A stretch of 64,000 bases of DNA, from the NCBI GenBank assembly GCA_013396655.1, contig WBMV01000850.1, positions 886,110-950,109 on the forward strand, read 5' to 3'. A program made the translations under genes and the position numbers. Shown here in pieces: positions 46,034 through 56,885 of this stretch. Every line of letters starts with the position of its first letter. Within the stretch, counting starts at the first letter, position 1. The notes under the pieces were generated by a model. The model was given only the letters and a program-made list of their open reading frames with translations. It did no database searches and was not told where the DNA came from. The DNA comes from Campylorhamphus procurvoides (taxonomy: Eukaryota > Chordata > Aves > Passeriformes > Dendrocolaptidae).

Positions 46034-49000
46034 TTATCCTTATCATCTTCAACTTATATTTCTAAAAAGATGATTCCAGCAGATTGGTGTGTACAGAGAA
46101 GAAAGGAAATGACATGGAGCTGTTGCTCATTGTTATCGAGAGCTGAAACACAATGAGATGAAGGTAATTATCAGCAATTTTAACATGACTGTACCAGATG
46201 CATCGATGCTGTAACATAGCACACCAGTGGGTAGGACATACAGGAGATACCAAACATGATTTTCAGTCCAAAACAAACTCTTTATCTCTTAGAGGATCCA
46301 TACAGGGGTGCTCGGAGGCCAACATTTTGGGGAGGTGATGGTCATGGCTGTTAGCAACTTCTCAACATGGACAAAAGATGACCAGACCAGTCAATTTTAG
46401 AATAAAAAGCAGTTTTGTGTTTAAGGCACAGAATGGAGGGGTCAAGGTGTTTAATCATAATTCTGTGGGGAAAAGGAAAGGACCCACAAATAACTAGCAC
46501 TAGAGCAGGGGTGTTCTAGAAAGCAGGAAAGGGTGTTACACAGATCTGAGTCCTCAGCTTAAACCCCTACTTGTGCTGATTAATCTAATGGGAGACATCA
46601 AATGAGAGTCAGCACATGAAATACATCCCGAAATATTTTGTAAATCCTTTTTTGACATTGAGATGGAACTTAAGACAGGATGGCACTGGAACATGATGTA
46701 CAGCACCATTGTCTGCTTGATGGATCAGTAGGTTGTGTGACAATCTGTGACAAATTATCTTCATGTTCAGGCTGCAGATTAACTTTCTGGGTCATTTAAT
46801 AAATTATAGGAAAAGAAGTTATTTGAGGGGCAAACTGGAATAGAGTTCCAGTGACGTGATACCTCTTGCTGACACTTTTTTGGGGCGTTTAATGAGAGTA
46901 AATAGCCCCTTCTCTGCCTCTTTCTGCAAGGTGATTGTAACTCCATGAAGAGAACACTTACATATTGCCTGGTTTCTTGTGGGGAAATTGTGTTTAATGC
47001 AGAAGAATCAAATCCCCTGAGGAGGGATGTGACCATGGCATGAACTCACTTTGAGAACTCAGCAGCACTGATTAATTCCACCATAATGATGTGAAAATAT
47101 ATCATTATACCAGCACTGTATTTAGATCTGAGCTACACATTAGCAGTAAAGCCCTGCAGCTCTGGGCAGATGCAGCTTCCCAGGTCATTGGGGTTTGGAG
47201 GGAAGGATGGCCACCTGGCCAAACACCCAGTGGAGAACTCTGCCACTCGCATCCTCTGCCTCCTTGGTAGAGCTGCCCACCACAGTTACAGATTTTGCAC
47301 TTATTTGGGAACTCAGACTCACAAGAAGGTGTCTAAATGAGACTTGAGATGTTTAGATAAGGGACTTGTATTCCTGCAACAACCCTGGCAGAAAGGCAGA
47401 ACCCACTCAGTGATGCTGGGCCCATAACTGCATTCCCAGTTCGTGTGCAGCCTCAGTTTCCCCAGATGCAGCAGAGGCACCTGGAGGACAGAAACCCATG
47501 GGTGGCCTTTGCACATGCAGTAGCCTGATGGGAGGGTTGTATGAACTGCAGACAGAGCATCCAAGTGCCCAAGGCAGCCCAGCTCAGGCACGATTTGTCT
47601 TCTGTCTGCTCTGTACACTCCTGCCTTCTCCTGCCCATGCCTGAGCTGCAGCTGCTGTTTATTCTTAGAACAAGAAAAATTAAGAACAAAAAAAATTAAG
47701 CCTTCAAGGGAGAAAAAGATGAAATTCCCTCTGCTTTTGAGCAAGACAGTGGATCCTGTGCAGTCACCAGAGGGAAGGGAAAAAAAGACTTAAAATTACC
47801 TCTAAGCCTACAAGAATGGCATATTCATAAAAGCAACTGGCAGGAACAAGCTGAAATTCATTATCATTCTCTTCATAGACTGGCTATGGGAGCATTATTA
47901 TTATCAAATTCCTCTGAAAACCAAGTAATGCCTTCCCCCCCCCTCCCCTTTCGTTTTGCATACCGTATCCTAGATTAATATATAACATTAATCAGAAAAC
48001 AATTCATCCCTCAGTGCTTGATGTAAAGTACCATGGGCTATTTCATACAGCACAGGAAATACACCACTGCTGGCAAATGTCCCTGAACCCCACCTTCTCT
48101 GGGGCGTCTCTGGTGGACTTCTGAGCATCTTTGGCCTTTGGCAGCAGAGACACAGTGACACAGTGCAGGGGAGGGCCACCCCAGGCAAGGAGAGCAGGGT
48201 TATAGGGGTGAGCCGCTGCCTCCAAGAAACCTCAGACACTGCACTCTAATTTCAAGGGAGACGTGCCAGGGCAAGAGGGGATTCTGCACCCCATGCACTG
48301 GGCAGGGAGCTGCACAGCACCAGCCCTGGCACAAGAATGGAGAGGACTGAGATTGCTCCCAGACTGGCTGCAATTTCCTTAACTAATGAGAATACAGTTT
48401 TTAAAAAAATAAAGTTACTTTAAGGCTGAAACCTGGTACTGGCCATTGCCTTTGACTCTCTTAAGTGTGTCCAATGCAAGGTGAATCCATAAAGGGTCTG
48501 ATTGGTGTGCTTGTTCTTTTGAAGGGGTGTTTCACCCAAAGGAGGGCAGACCTCCAGAGTCCATTTGGGCTGCAGGGGAACACCTACAACCTGGGCTTTA
48601 AAAAGCCTGAAAATTCACTTGAGAAGAGCAGTCAGTTAATTCTGCAGAGCTTATTTCTTCACTAAGCCCTGCACTTTTCTCTTGTCCCATTAAGAATAGT
48701 GAGCAGCTTCCTGAAAAGTCAGTCTTGCAGTCTAATCAAACTTGTTCTCCCTAAATGAAGTTAATCACAGGAAACTGGTCAAAGAAGGATGTCTCAGTGA
48801 GTGATGCCTGTTGGAGGGGTCCATTGATGCGAACCCAGTCCTGGGACTGCCACTTGGTGTGAGCACTGAAGGGGTCTTAATGCAGATGCTGCAGCCCCAC
48901 AGAGCAGCTGCAATGGGGTGGTAGTAAAAGGACCTTGGGAGCAGCACTCCAGCCCTGGGCACTCACAGCAGTTCTGCACCACAATGCAACTTCTCAGCTG

Positions 49001-50040
49001 GATGACACTGTAATTCCTCCCAGGAAATCTCCCAGGAGATCAGCACCAGAACCCCTGACCTGTGCTTGCTGCACACCTCTACCCCACCCCTCACATCTGG
49101 GCTATGCATGGAGAAGAAATGGTTTTATTTCACCTTTTTCCCTAAGAACTCATCTGTTCTATTTCTGATGGAACAATAATCTGCACTCTTATGGGGCTGG
49201 AGAAATTTGGTTTCTGAAGGAATTTGACAACAGCTTTACTAGTTTATGGCAGAAAAGAAAAGGCACTTAAGGGGATTTTGTTTGTCATTTGAAAATTAAC
49301 CTAGAGGAAAAAGAATCTTCAATTGAAATTTAATTAAAAACTGATGAACCAAAAGCCTTGTAGTGGCTCTGTGAAGTCCCATTCTTAGAGCACAAGAACA
49401 CAGCCCTGATAAGAAGAAAGAAGAAAATAAACACAAGAGATTTAAAGCTAAAACCTAAACAGAAGTGGGCCAAAACATAATCCAGTGGCACCAGACTATT
49501 GCCAGAGCAGAAATCATCCCATTGCACTTAAACAGGGGTTTTAGGGGAGTTGTTGTGCTGAGTTGCTTATGTACTACTGGCAACAGCCCATTCAACTTAC
49601 TGTCATTATTTCATCCATCTCTTTTGGTCAAGACCTCATGGCCCTGAGGGGAGGGGACGTGTCCCTGGGGCACACACATCCCCCTGCACAGTCACACACG
49701 GCACTGAGCTGGGGTAATTGCACATAGCCAGGGTCAGCCTTGCTCCCTTAAATATTAGAGCGTGTTCATAAACAGCTAATAAACCCACAAATGAGTGATG
49801 ACTTGGCACAGGAGGAGGAGAGGTCAGTGGTGCTCAGCCACTCTGGTCTGCTACAGAAAGGGAAAGCAGAAAGTCCAGTCCCCAGGGTGGTCTGGGGGAT
49901 GGCACTGGTGTCACTGGAGCTTCTGTGGGAAGGGCTGAACAGGGCAGCACATACACAACCTCTGCAGTTACAGGGAGAAGAAGGTGGATGTGACCCACAG
50001 CAGGAAATATCTGAGGCCAGAGTGTATGGCTTCACTTTCC
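46034..50040. other. Non-coding sequence, no gene recognised
   Basis: The longest frame is 141 codons (47319-47744, -), without features. The stretch 46270-46560 has an LTR-like feel but I could not match it to a family. The stretch 47800-48000 is AT-rich with cattattattatcaaatt and gattaatatataacattaat words and a C9 run at 47935-47943. It may be a further weak regulatory candidate. Confidence 0.6.
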
Positions 50041-50260
50041 TGGCTGGACCAATTTAATTAACTATGGGAACATTAATTATTGGCTGTTGCCATTTTTATT
50101 TCAGAAAAACCAACCAGCATTTCACCATGTCAATATAATGCAAAATAGCCACTAACCCCCAGCCTGAGCTCATGCCCTGGACGTTTTAGATTGATGATAA
50201 TTTCTTTGCAGCTCTTACTGGCAAAGAACAATTTTTAAAATGGCCTCAAATACCAGACCA
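50041..50260. promoter_or_regulatory. Candidate regulatory block with inverted CCAAT/homeodomain arrangement
   Basis: A ccaatttaattaac word at 50049-50062 is followed 8 bp later by its approximate inverse cattaattattgg (50071-50083). This places two TTAATTA-like cores between CCAAT and ATTGG boxes. Downstream are gattgatgataatttc and gtcaatataatgcaaaatag. No frame is open. The symmetry is visible in the sequence; regulatory function is inference. Confidence 0.3.
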
Positions 50261-51179
50261 GCCAGAGGAATGAAATTTCCTCAGATACTTAAGACCTCCT
50301 GTTTCTCACTCTCCATAGCATGTGATACATATTGTTGCACATTTTCTGCCACAAGTGATTTATGAATAAAGCACATTGTTCAAATAAGCTGAATACAAAA
50401 AGAACAGAAGCATCCTGTGACAGGGTCTTGAGGCGACTCACAGCAGTTGCCTCCCTCACCTCTGGACTTCTTTTTCTGTTCTGAAAGGCTGGAGGGGGTG
50501 CAGGGGACCCTCTGCTCCCAGCCCTGGAGATGGCAGCCACCTGTGCCACAATCACTGGGAAGAAGCTACTTGGGACAGGGAGGAATTCCAGCCCCCTCTC
50601 CCTGTGGCTCTGCCATGAACTCGTGACTCTGTTGCAAATGCAAGCCAAGAACTACCTTGATTTTGCAAAGGATTTGGGCACAATGATGTATTAAAAGGAA
50701 AATAATTATGAGAATTGTTCCATGCCTCTTTGTGGCTCTGATAGTATGGTTTAAAACTCGGCTTGACTTGAACAACTTCTAACTTGCACTAAAAAATGCT
50801 TCAGAGAGAAAGGAAAAGTCAAAACACAAAGAAAATGGACACTGCAGCAGTTCTGTGGTATTGAGAGCAGTGTGAGGGTGGAGATTCCTGCTTGGGTGGC
50901 TCTTGGAGAATATTTGGACCTGGAAATGAACTGCCCCTGGTCTCTGTTACTTTGCCTGCTGACCATCACTGTGGATCACACAGACAAAAAGCAACTGAAG
51001 CGTCACAGACTGTCACAGTGATCACCTGCAGCCCCCATGCTCCACCTGCACTGTCCCATTCTGAGCCTGCAGAGACCTGTGTGGGGTTTGGAGAGAATCC
51101 GGTCAGTTCTCGGCACCTCCCGCACACCTCTCCCTCTAATGGACACAGCATAGCCATTTCCCTGAACTCCTGCATTTTT
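50261..51179. other. Non-coding sequence, no gene recognised
   Basis: Frames of 119 codons (50289-50648, -) and 123 codons (50892-51263, +) show no domain. No repeats are recognised. Confidence 0.6.
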
Positions 51180-51425
51180 CTTTCCATGATTATCTCCTTT
51201 AAAAAGGCACGAATTGAAAATGAGATGCGAAGCCAGCGGGCTCTTTTGAGCTATGGTTATTAGCTGTGTGGAGGATGAAAGTGGTACGACTCCCCAGATA
51301 AATATATAGTTCATTAAAAGTGTTCAGGATCACTCTATTCTGCTGATCAAAAGCCTAAATCACACAGTTAGCAACATTAAGGAGCTGTATTATGATTTGA
51401 GTTATATCTGGATAAACCCACTTGA
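51180..51425. promoter_or_regulatory. Candidate conserved non-coding block
   Basis: This AT-rich block has varied words: gctatggttattagctg, cagataaatatatagttc, tgctgatcaaaagc, gtattatgatttgag and tatctggataaac. It includes GATA cores (cagataaa, tatctgg) and a gatcaaaag word that matches part of a TCF/LEF site (ATCAAAG lacking the final G context). It is bounded on the right by a small CpG patch (51442-51480). Low confidence. Confidence 0.23.
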
Positions 51426-52915
51426 GAACTGAGGGAAGCCCAGCGGCGCTGGCAGGGCCATGCCGGGAGCCCGGCATCGCACCACGGCTCCAGCTCTGAT
51501 CCCAGCACGTGCAGCCCAGGGCAGGATCTCATCCTCTTTCCAACAACTTAACCATTTGGGCTGTTTGGGAGCAGCAGCCTGTGGACACCAGTCAGTACTC
51601 TCTTCCCCAAACCACAGCTGTAAGGTTCCTCTCACTGCGGTTTCAAATGGGCAATAAACCCAAACAGCATTGCCTGTCTCCAGAGGTATTTTTAAACCCA
51701 CACCTGAGCTCTGTTTCCAGCAGTGTCTCAGTGGAATGCTGTGAGTTTGGGGAATGAGCACATATTTGTGTTACAAGCCTCCACTCCAATGCTTAAAGTG
51801 TCTTTATGCTAAGAAACACATGGATTGGAGGCTGCAGAGAAATGCTGTGGTGATAGGTCCCATCACCTGGCACAGAACTGCTGCCTGCTCGCCCTGGACA
51901 GGAGCCACTGTGTCCAGAACCTGCCCTGAGAACGAGCCCAGAGCACCAGCACCTGGCAGAGGGGCTGGTCTGTCACACCCAGGATGCCTGTGAGCCTTGT
52001 AGGCTCTCTGTGCTGCTCCTGCCTCTGTGGAAGGAATGGGAAGCATCATCTGGAAACACCAACCACAGGCTCTGCCCCTGTGCACAGCAGAGCCATGCTG
52101 GCACTGTAGTCACAGGACAGAAAGTGCTTGGTGCCACAGTTCTGGGGTTGCTTTAAGCACCAGTATTGAAATCATGCCTGATAAAATACTAATTCTGGAG
52201 AACCAGATGATTGTCCCGTCTCTCTTGCACAACCACTTCTCCACAACACACAGCTTAATAAAAACCCAGAAACCCAGGAACACCCTGTGTGACCAGGCTC
52301 TGGCTCTCTTGGGCAGAGACCTCTGCAAACCCCAGCCCAGCCTCCTAAGTCTTGGCTCAAAACCTGCCACTCTTCCATTTCCGATCATTTCAAATCTGGC
52401 TCAATAAAAGTCATCTGAGACCAAGGACATGAATACTGATGACAACTTTTGCATCCAAATGATGCCTCAATCAGTCGATTTTAAAGAGAGCACAGGTCTC
52501 TTGTTCAGCTTCAGGCTTTACCAAGGGCACTGCAAAGTCCAGGCGATTTGCTCCTCAGAAGCTGGTGAAGGACTGTGGGTCCTACAGCACCTGCCCCACA
52601 CCTCTGTCACCTGGTGTGGCAGAGAAGGACTCGCCATGGTGCTCATCCTGGTTAAACTGGGCTTGCTCCTCTTCCCTGGCTGCCCTCACAGCACAAGCCC
52701 AACCCTTTGACAACGGGATGTTCCTGCTTACCCCACAGTTCCTCTTGTGGGACTGGGATAGCCCACAGCTGCAGGAGCTGCTGCATTTTGGTGCGTTGCA
52801 ATTAAACAACAGCTTTGCTAATCCACAGCAGGAGAGAACCAGTGGGAGACTGCTGCTCCCCCTTCCTTCTCTGGGAGTTTTCGCCCAGGCACTGATAAAT
52901 TAAACTCGGCACCTC
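51426..52915. other. Non-coding, GC-richer, no gene recognised
   Basis: Frames of 119 codons (51402-51761, -), 126 codons (52027-52407, +) and 112 codons (52565-52903, +) lack domains and overlap opposite-strand frames. About seven CpGs lie in 51442-51508, too few for an island. No transposon is recognised. Confidence 0.6.
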
Positions 52916-53075
52916 CTTTGACTAAGATGGATGGCAAGTTTAAATGATATCCACTGAACAAATGGCTGATTTGTGTATTCTTCCATTCAGGATTAGGCTA
53001 ATAAGATGTTCATTTATGGATCTATTACCCAGTCATTTAACTGCTTAAAAGAAGAGGACTGAGCGAATTCCACCA
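52916..53075. promoter_or_regulatory. Candidate enhancer with bicoid-class homeodomain site
   Basis: GGATTA at 52990-52995 is the OTX/PITX-type core and is followed by ggctaataagatg. Other words are gtttaaatgatatcc, catttatggatc and gtcatttaactgc. The block is free of open frames and sits between GC-richer, featureless stretches. Inference is from motif content. Confidence 0.27.
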
Positions 53076-54407
53076 TCCAGGAATTGATTTCCATCTTTTT
53101 AGGCCACACTTTAGTGGAAGGTTTGCAAAGGTAATTTAGTGGGACATTTCAAAACATTCATTAAGCTGACACAGTACTTTAAAGTACATGAGAAAAACTG
53201 GGGGTGCTTGAAGCCTCCAGGTTTAAGGCATGCCTGCTTCTCCTCACCTGCCTTTTACTGTGGTTCCTGGAAGGATGCACAGCCAGGGTATTTTAGACTG
53301 AGAAGTGAAGAGAAAAACTGAAACCAGCCATGGTTGAGCATGCCATGGGGGCTCCCCCTGCCCCTGGGGACCTTTGGGGAACCCCAAGCTACAGCAGCCT
53401 AGTGCAGGGTTGTCCCCAGGCAGAGCAGGTAGTTCAAAGCCATTCCCAACTGCTGCGGGTAATTGCAATGTCCCCTCGGGGGCAGATGAGCAGCCATGGA
53501 GAGCACACAGTCAGTCACACTGGATTTTTCCAGCGGCATCAGCATCAGCCTCTTTTATGCCTCTCATCCACAGGAGGGAGATGGTTTGTAGAGCCCCCTG
53601 AGAGGCACTTGGTCAGCACTCGGCTCAGCACTCGTGCTGGGGGCAGGACCGCCAGCCTGGGGCTGCAGCATCCTGCAGCTCATCCCCTCGGGTCCTCGAC
53701 TCAGAGATTTCTGGAGACAACAGGAAACTACACAGATTCCCTTTTAGAAAGAAGACTTGCAGTCACTACATCCACACCCAGACTATGGAGGCTTTGTGTC
53801 TGGTTAAACTAACCAGCACTCTGGCATCTGTGAGGCCAGTCGCTGGGGTGGCATTAATTCAGGCATGGGGGAAAGCTTTCTGCTTGAATTAAAATAAAAA
53901 GCATCAGCTGTCTGGTTCTGCTAAATTAAACCAGGAAATAACTAAAGACACTGGTATTTAGGCTGCTGTCATTAGGATCCAGCAAGAACAGGCATTTCGG
54001 CACGAGGCAGCTCTCTGCTGCCCTTTGCTTCCCAGTCCCTTAACGATGTTCCTACCACACTGTCAAGGTGCTTGTCCACCTGCCAGGGCTGGGGCTAATG
54101 GCCTTACCCAGTGCTGCTGCAAGGTGACAGAAACCTCCTGGATGGAAACTTCAGGGCACAAAACACTGAGTGGTAACAAACACACTCTGCACCTCTCACT
54201 TGGGGAACAGCTCATTACCCAGGATTTTGATAACGCCACTGAGCATTGGAGGCAGGAAAACAATTATCTTCCAGCCCGGATTTACCAGTGCTCTTGTCCA
54301 CTTGTCTCACTGAAGCACAAGCTCTAATGGAGCACTTTACTGTGTGAGATCACTGGTGCCTTCTGGAGACAGAACAGGAGGGCACACAAAGAGTTCTTAA
54401 TTTATAC
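53076..54407. other. Non-coding sequence, no gene recognised
   Basis: The longest frame is 160 codons (53330-53812, +). It is low-complexity and overlapped by other frames. A short AT-rich patch at 53878-53945 carries aattaaaataaaaagcatc words. No transposon is recognised. Confidence 0.6.
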
Positions 54408-54492
54408 TTCATCTACTGGGTCTTAGTTAATTTAACAGGTCCCTACATTCATCTACTGGGTCTTAGTTAATTTAACAGGTCCCTATATTCAT
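54408..54492 (+). repeat. Near-exact 40-bp tandem duplication
   Basis: Two head-to-tail 40-bp units (54408-54447 and 54448-54487) differ at one base (ccctaca versus ccctata) and are followed by ttcat, the start of a third unit. Each unit includes cttagttaatttaacagg. Near-identity implies a recent event in an otherwise old landscape, or an assembly or PCR artefact. The number of copies could vary between individuals. Confidence 0.95.
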
Positions 54493-55449
54493 ACAACAAA
54501 TTATCCCTCCAGAAAGCTGTGCTGGTGCCAGGATGTAACTGTTTCATTTAATACACCCACTGCACCATGAAAACCCATTTATGTATGTGCTGTTTTGTGC
54601 CCCATATTAACAGAAACTCTCATGCACATTAGTGCTCTTTTCCCTCTCCGTGATGTGTCCTTTCAAGCAGACAGTAAAGCAGAAAATACAAATGTACCCT
54701 CCAGAAGTCCACTTTCATCTAGTGACATGCTTTCTCTCCTGCCTGCTAAGGATAGCAGGGGTGATGGGATTGAGCAGGGGGTCAGACACAGAGAGCAGAG
54801 GACAGGGCTCTGGCTCCCTGCAGGAAGGAGAGCTGCTGGCAGCTGCTCGAGCAAGGACTCAATACCCTGTGATTCCCACTCAGCTTCCCTCAGCAGGGCC
54901 TGGGCAGACTCACGGGCTCCACAGGGCACAGGTGAGCCTCTCTCACCCCGGGGCAGCCACCTGCAGAGCCCAGCATTGCCAGGGCACGGCCACTCCTTGC
55001 CTTGGGCACAGCTCATGAGAGGAGAGCCTGAGCATCCGCACAACAACAGGTACAGACAGTCTGTCTGTCCGCACACCAGCCCTTTCTCCCACCAGCCTTC
55101 TGAACCCCGAAAGTGCCTTTCAAGGACACCCCACTGTGCTTCCCCAGGGAAGCAGCCCCTCCCCAAAACAGCCCTGGGAAAAGCCCTTGCCAGGCTGGTT
55201 TCCATCTGTCGATTCCACCCGCTTTCAGAAACCAGTGCAGAGCACTGGGCTGTGACCGAGTGAACAGCTCAGTCCTACATTCATCTCTCTCTTTTGCATA
55301 ATGCATTTAGGACTGGATCTATTTTTTATTGCAGAATAATATGTCTGGTTTATATATTGGCATCTTTGTGATATACTGACATTCCGTGCACATTCACTGC
55401 TCATCCCAGGGAAAGCTGGTAACTGAATACCATGACCCTGTTTCACAGT
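54493..55449. other. GC-rich stretch with long open frames on both strands, judged non-coding
   Basis: A 222-codon frame (54595-55263, +) is opposed by a 180-codon frame (54663-55205, -), and 128- and 97-codon frames also cover this DNA. The 222-residue translation is rich in Ser, Pro, His and Gly, with no signal peptide, domain or repeat. Simultaneous openness on both strands points to composition. If it were a real exon, it would be a lineage-specific or lncRNA-borne frame. No CpG island marks a promoter. Confidence 0.5.
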
Positions 55450-55965
55450 GCCAATTATGATCTTTCCCAGGTACTACTTGCTTCATTATCTGAGCGAAGA
55501 GTTTTATCTTCCCCACCAGGCAAACCTTCTGAATTCACAGCTGGATAGGTATAACCTTGGATATTTAGCTCAGCCTAAATGGCAGCTAATATTCCTCTTA
55601 ACTGCTGCTCTTAAACAGTTTCATCCTATCGTTGTTAATCACATTAAAAGGTATTGGATATATAATTTCCTTTAATTATGTGAAAATATTGGTTGCTTCC
55701 TTTCTTTGGAGCGTTATGCACAGAGCAGCTGTGATTAATGCCAGGAGTTTCAGAAGGCAGTCAGAGAAAGCTCCTAATTGTTGATTTATGCCCTAATTGG
55801 AAGACACCTGCTTTTTTTTCGCATCGTTTTGATTTTTACTTTCTGTTTGAGTCCAAAATTATTCTGTATGTGTCATTGCATTAATCAATACATGTTTTGT
55901 CCTTCACAAATCTGCTTAATTGCTTTTCTCATTTAGACAGTCATTTGCTAACGAACACCGTACCC
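55450..55965. promoter_or_regulatory. Strong candidate enhancer: paired CTAATTG around a PBX-HOX composite site
   Basis: CTAATTG occurs at 55774-55780 and 55793-55799, with TGATTTATG (a PBX-HOX composite word) at 55782-55790 between them. Upstream lie gtgattaatg and a CAGCTG E-box (55726-55731). Further left are gttgttaatcacattaaaag and tcctttaattatgtg. Downstream is cattgcattaatcaatacatg. Over 400 bp there is almost no low-complexity DNA. One 75-codon frame (55448-55675, +) has no domain. This is the densest homeodomain-type block in the window. Confidence 0.4.
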
Positions 55966-56559
55966 ACTAACATGGATGGGAGTATTTACATGGGGCCCTG
56001 AGCAGATGTAGAAGGGGAAAGACACCAAGCCCATTGTTACAGAGGTAAGATCCTGAGCTGTGAGCACAACTGTTGCATCCCAGCCTTGGCAGAGGCCAGT
56101 TCCACTCCCATCAGCAGGGTTTTAACTGCACCCATGGAGCTGCTGCCAGCCCCTGCCCAGCTGGAGCACATGCACATCAGCATGGAGAGTTCCCCATGGC
56201 AGCCCTGAGCTCAGAGCTGTGCACTCACCTGTGCCATCAGGGGAACATGCAGGACTTGGGCCAGCACTGCCCAAGGACAAGGGATGGTTCACACTCCACT
56301 CGCCCCTAACCCTCTTCTCAGACAGGATGGGGCCAAGCTCCCCTCTTGAGCCACTTGGAGAGCCAGCAAGGAAAGGGAACAAGTGGTTCAAAAAGAAATA
56401 ATTTTCAGCACAGAGCTGAGATTTTCTACACCCCCCACATACACATAACCCACATGGGCTTGGCTTTTCTGACTATGACTCCTGAGTCCTTTTTTATTTT
56501 TTTTTTGAAGCCACAAATGGCACCGAGCCTTCTGTGATACTGTAATAGGAAGTGCCTGA
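55966..56559. other. Non-coding sequence, no gene recognised
   Basis: Short overlapping frames (89 codons or fewer) cover 56073-56400 on both strands. A T-rich run lies at 56490-56507. Nothing else is recognised. Confidence 0.6.
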
Positions 56560-56885
56560 AATGACAAATTAGGATAAAGAGTGTTTGTGACAGTGATAAA
56601 GGGAAAGTTTAAGGCTTGTATTTAGATAAATTGGCTGGAAAATTTGATCCACACAGTCTTTCAAATATGATTATACAAACATAATTTGCATAAATATTAT
56701 AATTAAAATTCTGCCTATGGCATAATAAAAAAGGGAAAATAGTATTAAATGATCAAGGCATTTGAATGTTTCAAACATCACTGTGTGATGTTTCATGCTA
56801 TCCATTAAATAAGTAATTTATTGCAAAATCTATCAAAGCAAAAGGAAATTAAGTCAGATAAGGCTGGCTTTTTATTTTGCATGGG
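56560..56885. promoter_or_regulatory. Candidate enhancer: AT-rich, POU octamer and a nested dyad
   Basis: There is no open frame over 300 bp. ATTTGCAT, a perfect POU octamer, lies at 56694-56701 inside acataatttgcataaatatt. Nested inverted repeats lie at 56766-56795: atgtttcaaacat is a dyad, and aaacatcac/gtgatgttt (56773-56781 and 56785-56793) is a perfect 9-bp hairpin with a 3-nt loop. Other words are gcataataaaaaaggg, ccattaaataagtaattta and gtcagataagg (GATA). Function is inferred. Confidence 0.35.

Noticed and set aside
46270..46560. LTR-like stretch (aaactctttatctctta, ataaaaagcagttttgtg)
   Set aside because: I could find no matching terminal TG...CA pair, second copy, or internal retroviral coding. 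It is not assignable without a library search.
47440..47490. cctcagtttccccagatg resembles the MIR SINE core
   Set aside because: Only about 13 bases agree. The expected upstream (gtgaccttgggcaag) and downstream (tgtaaaatgggg) words are absent.
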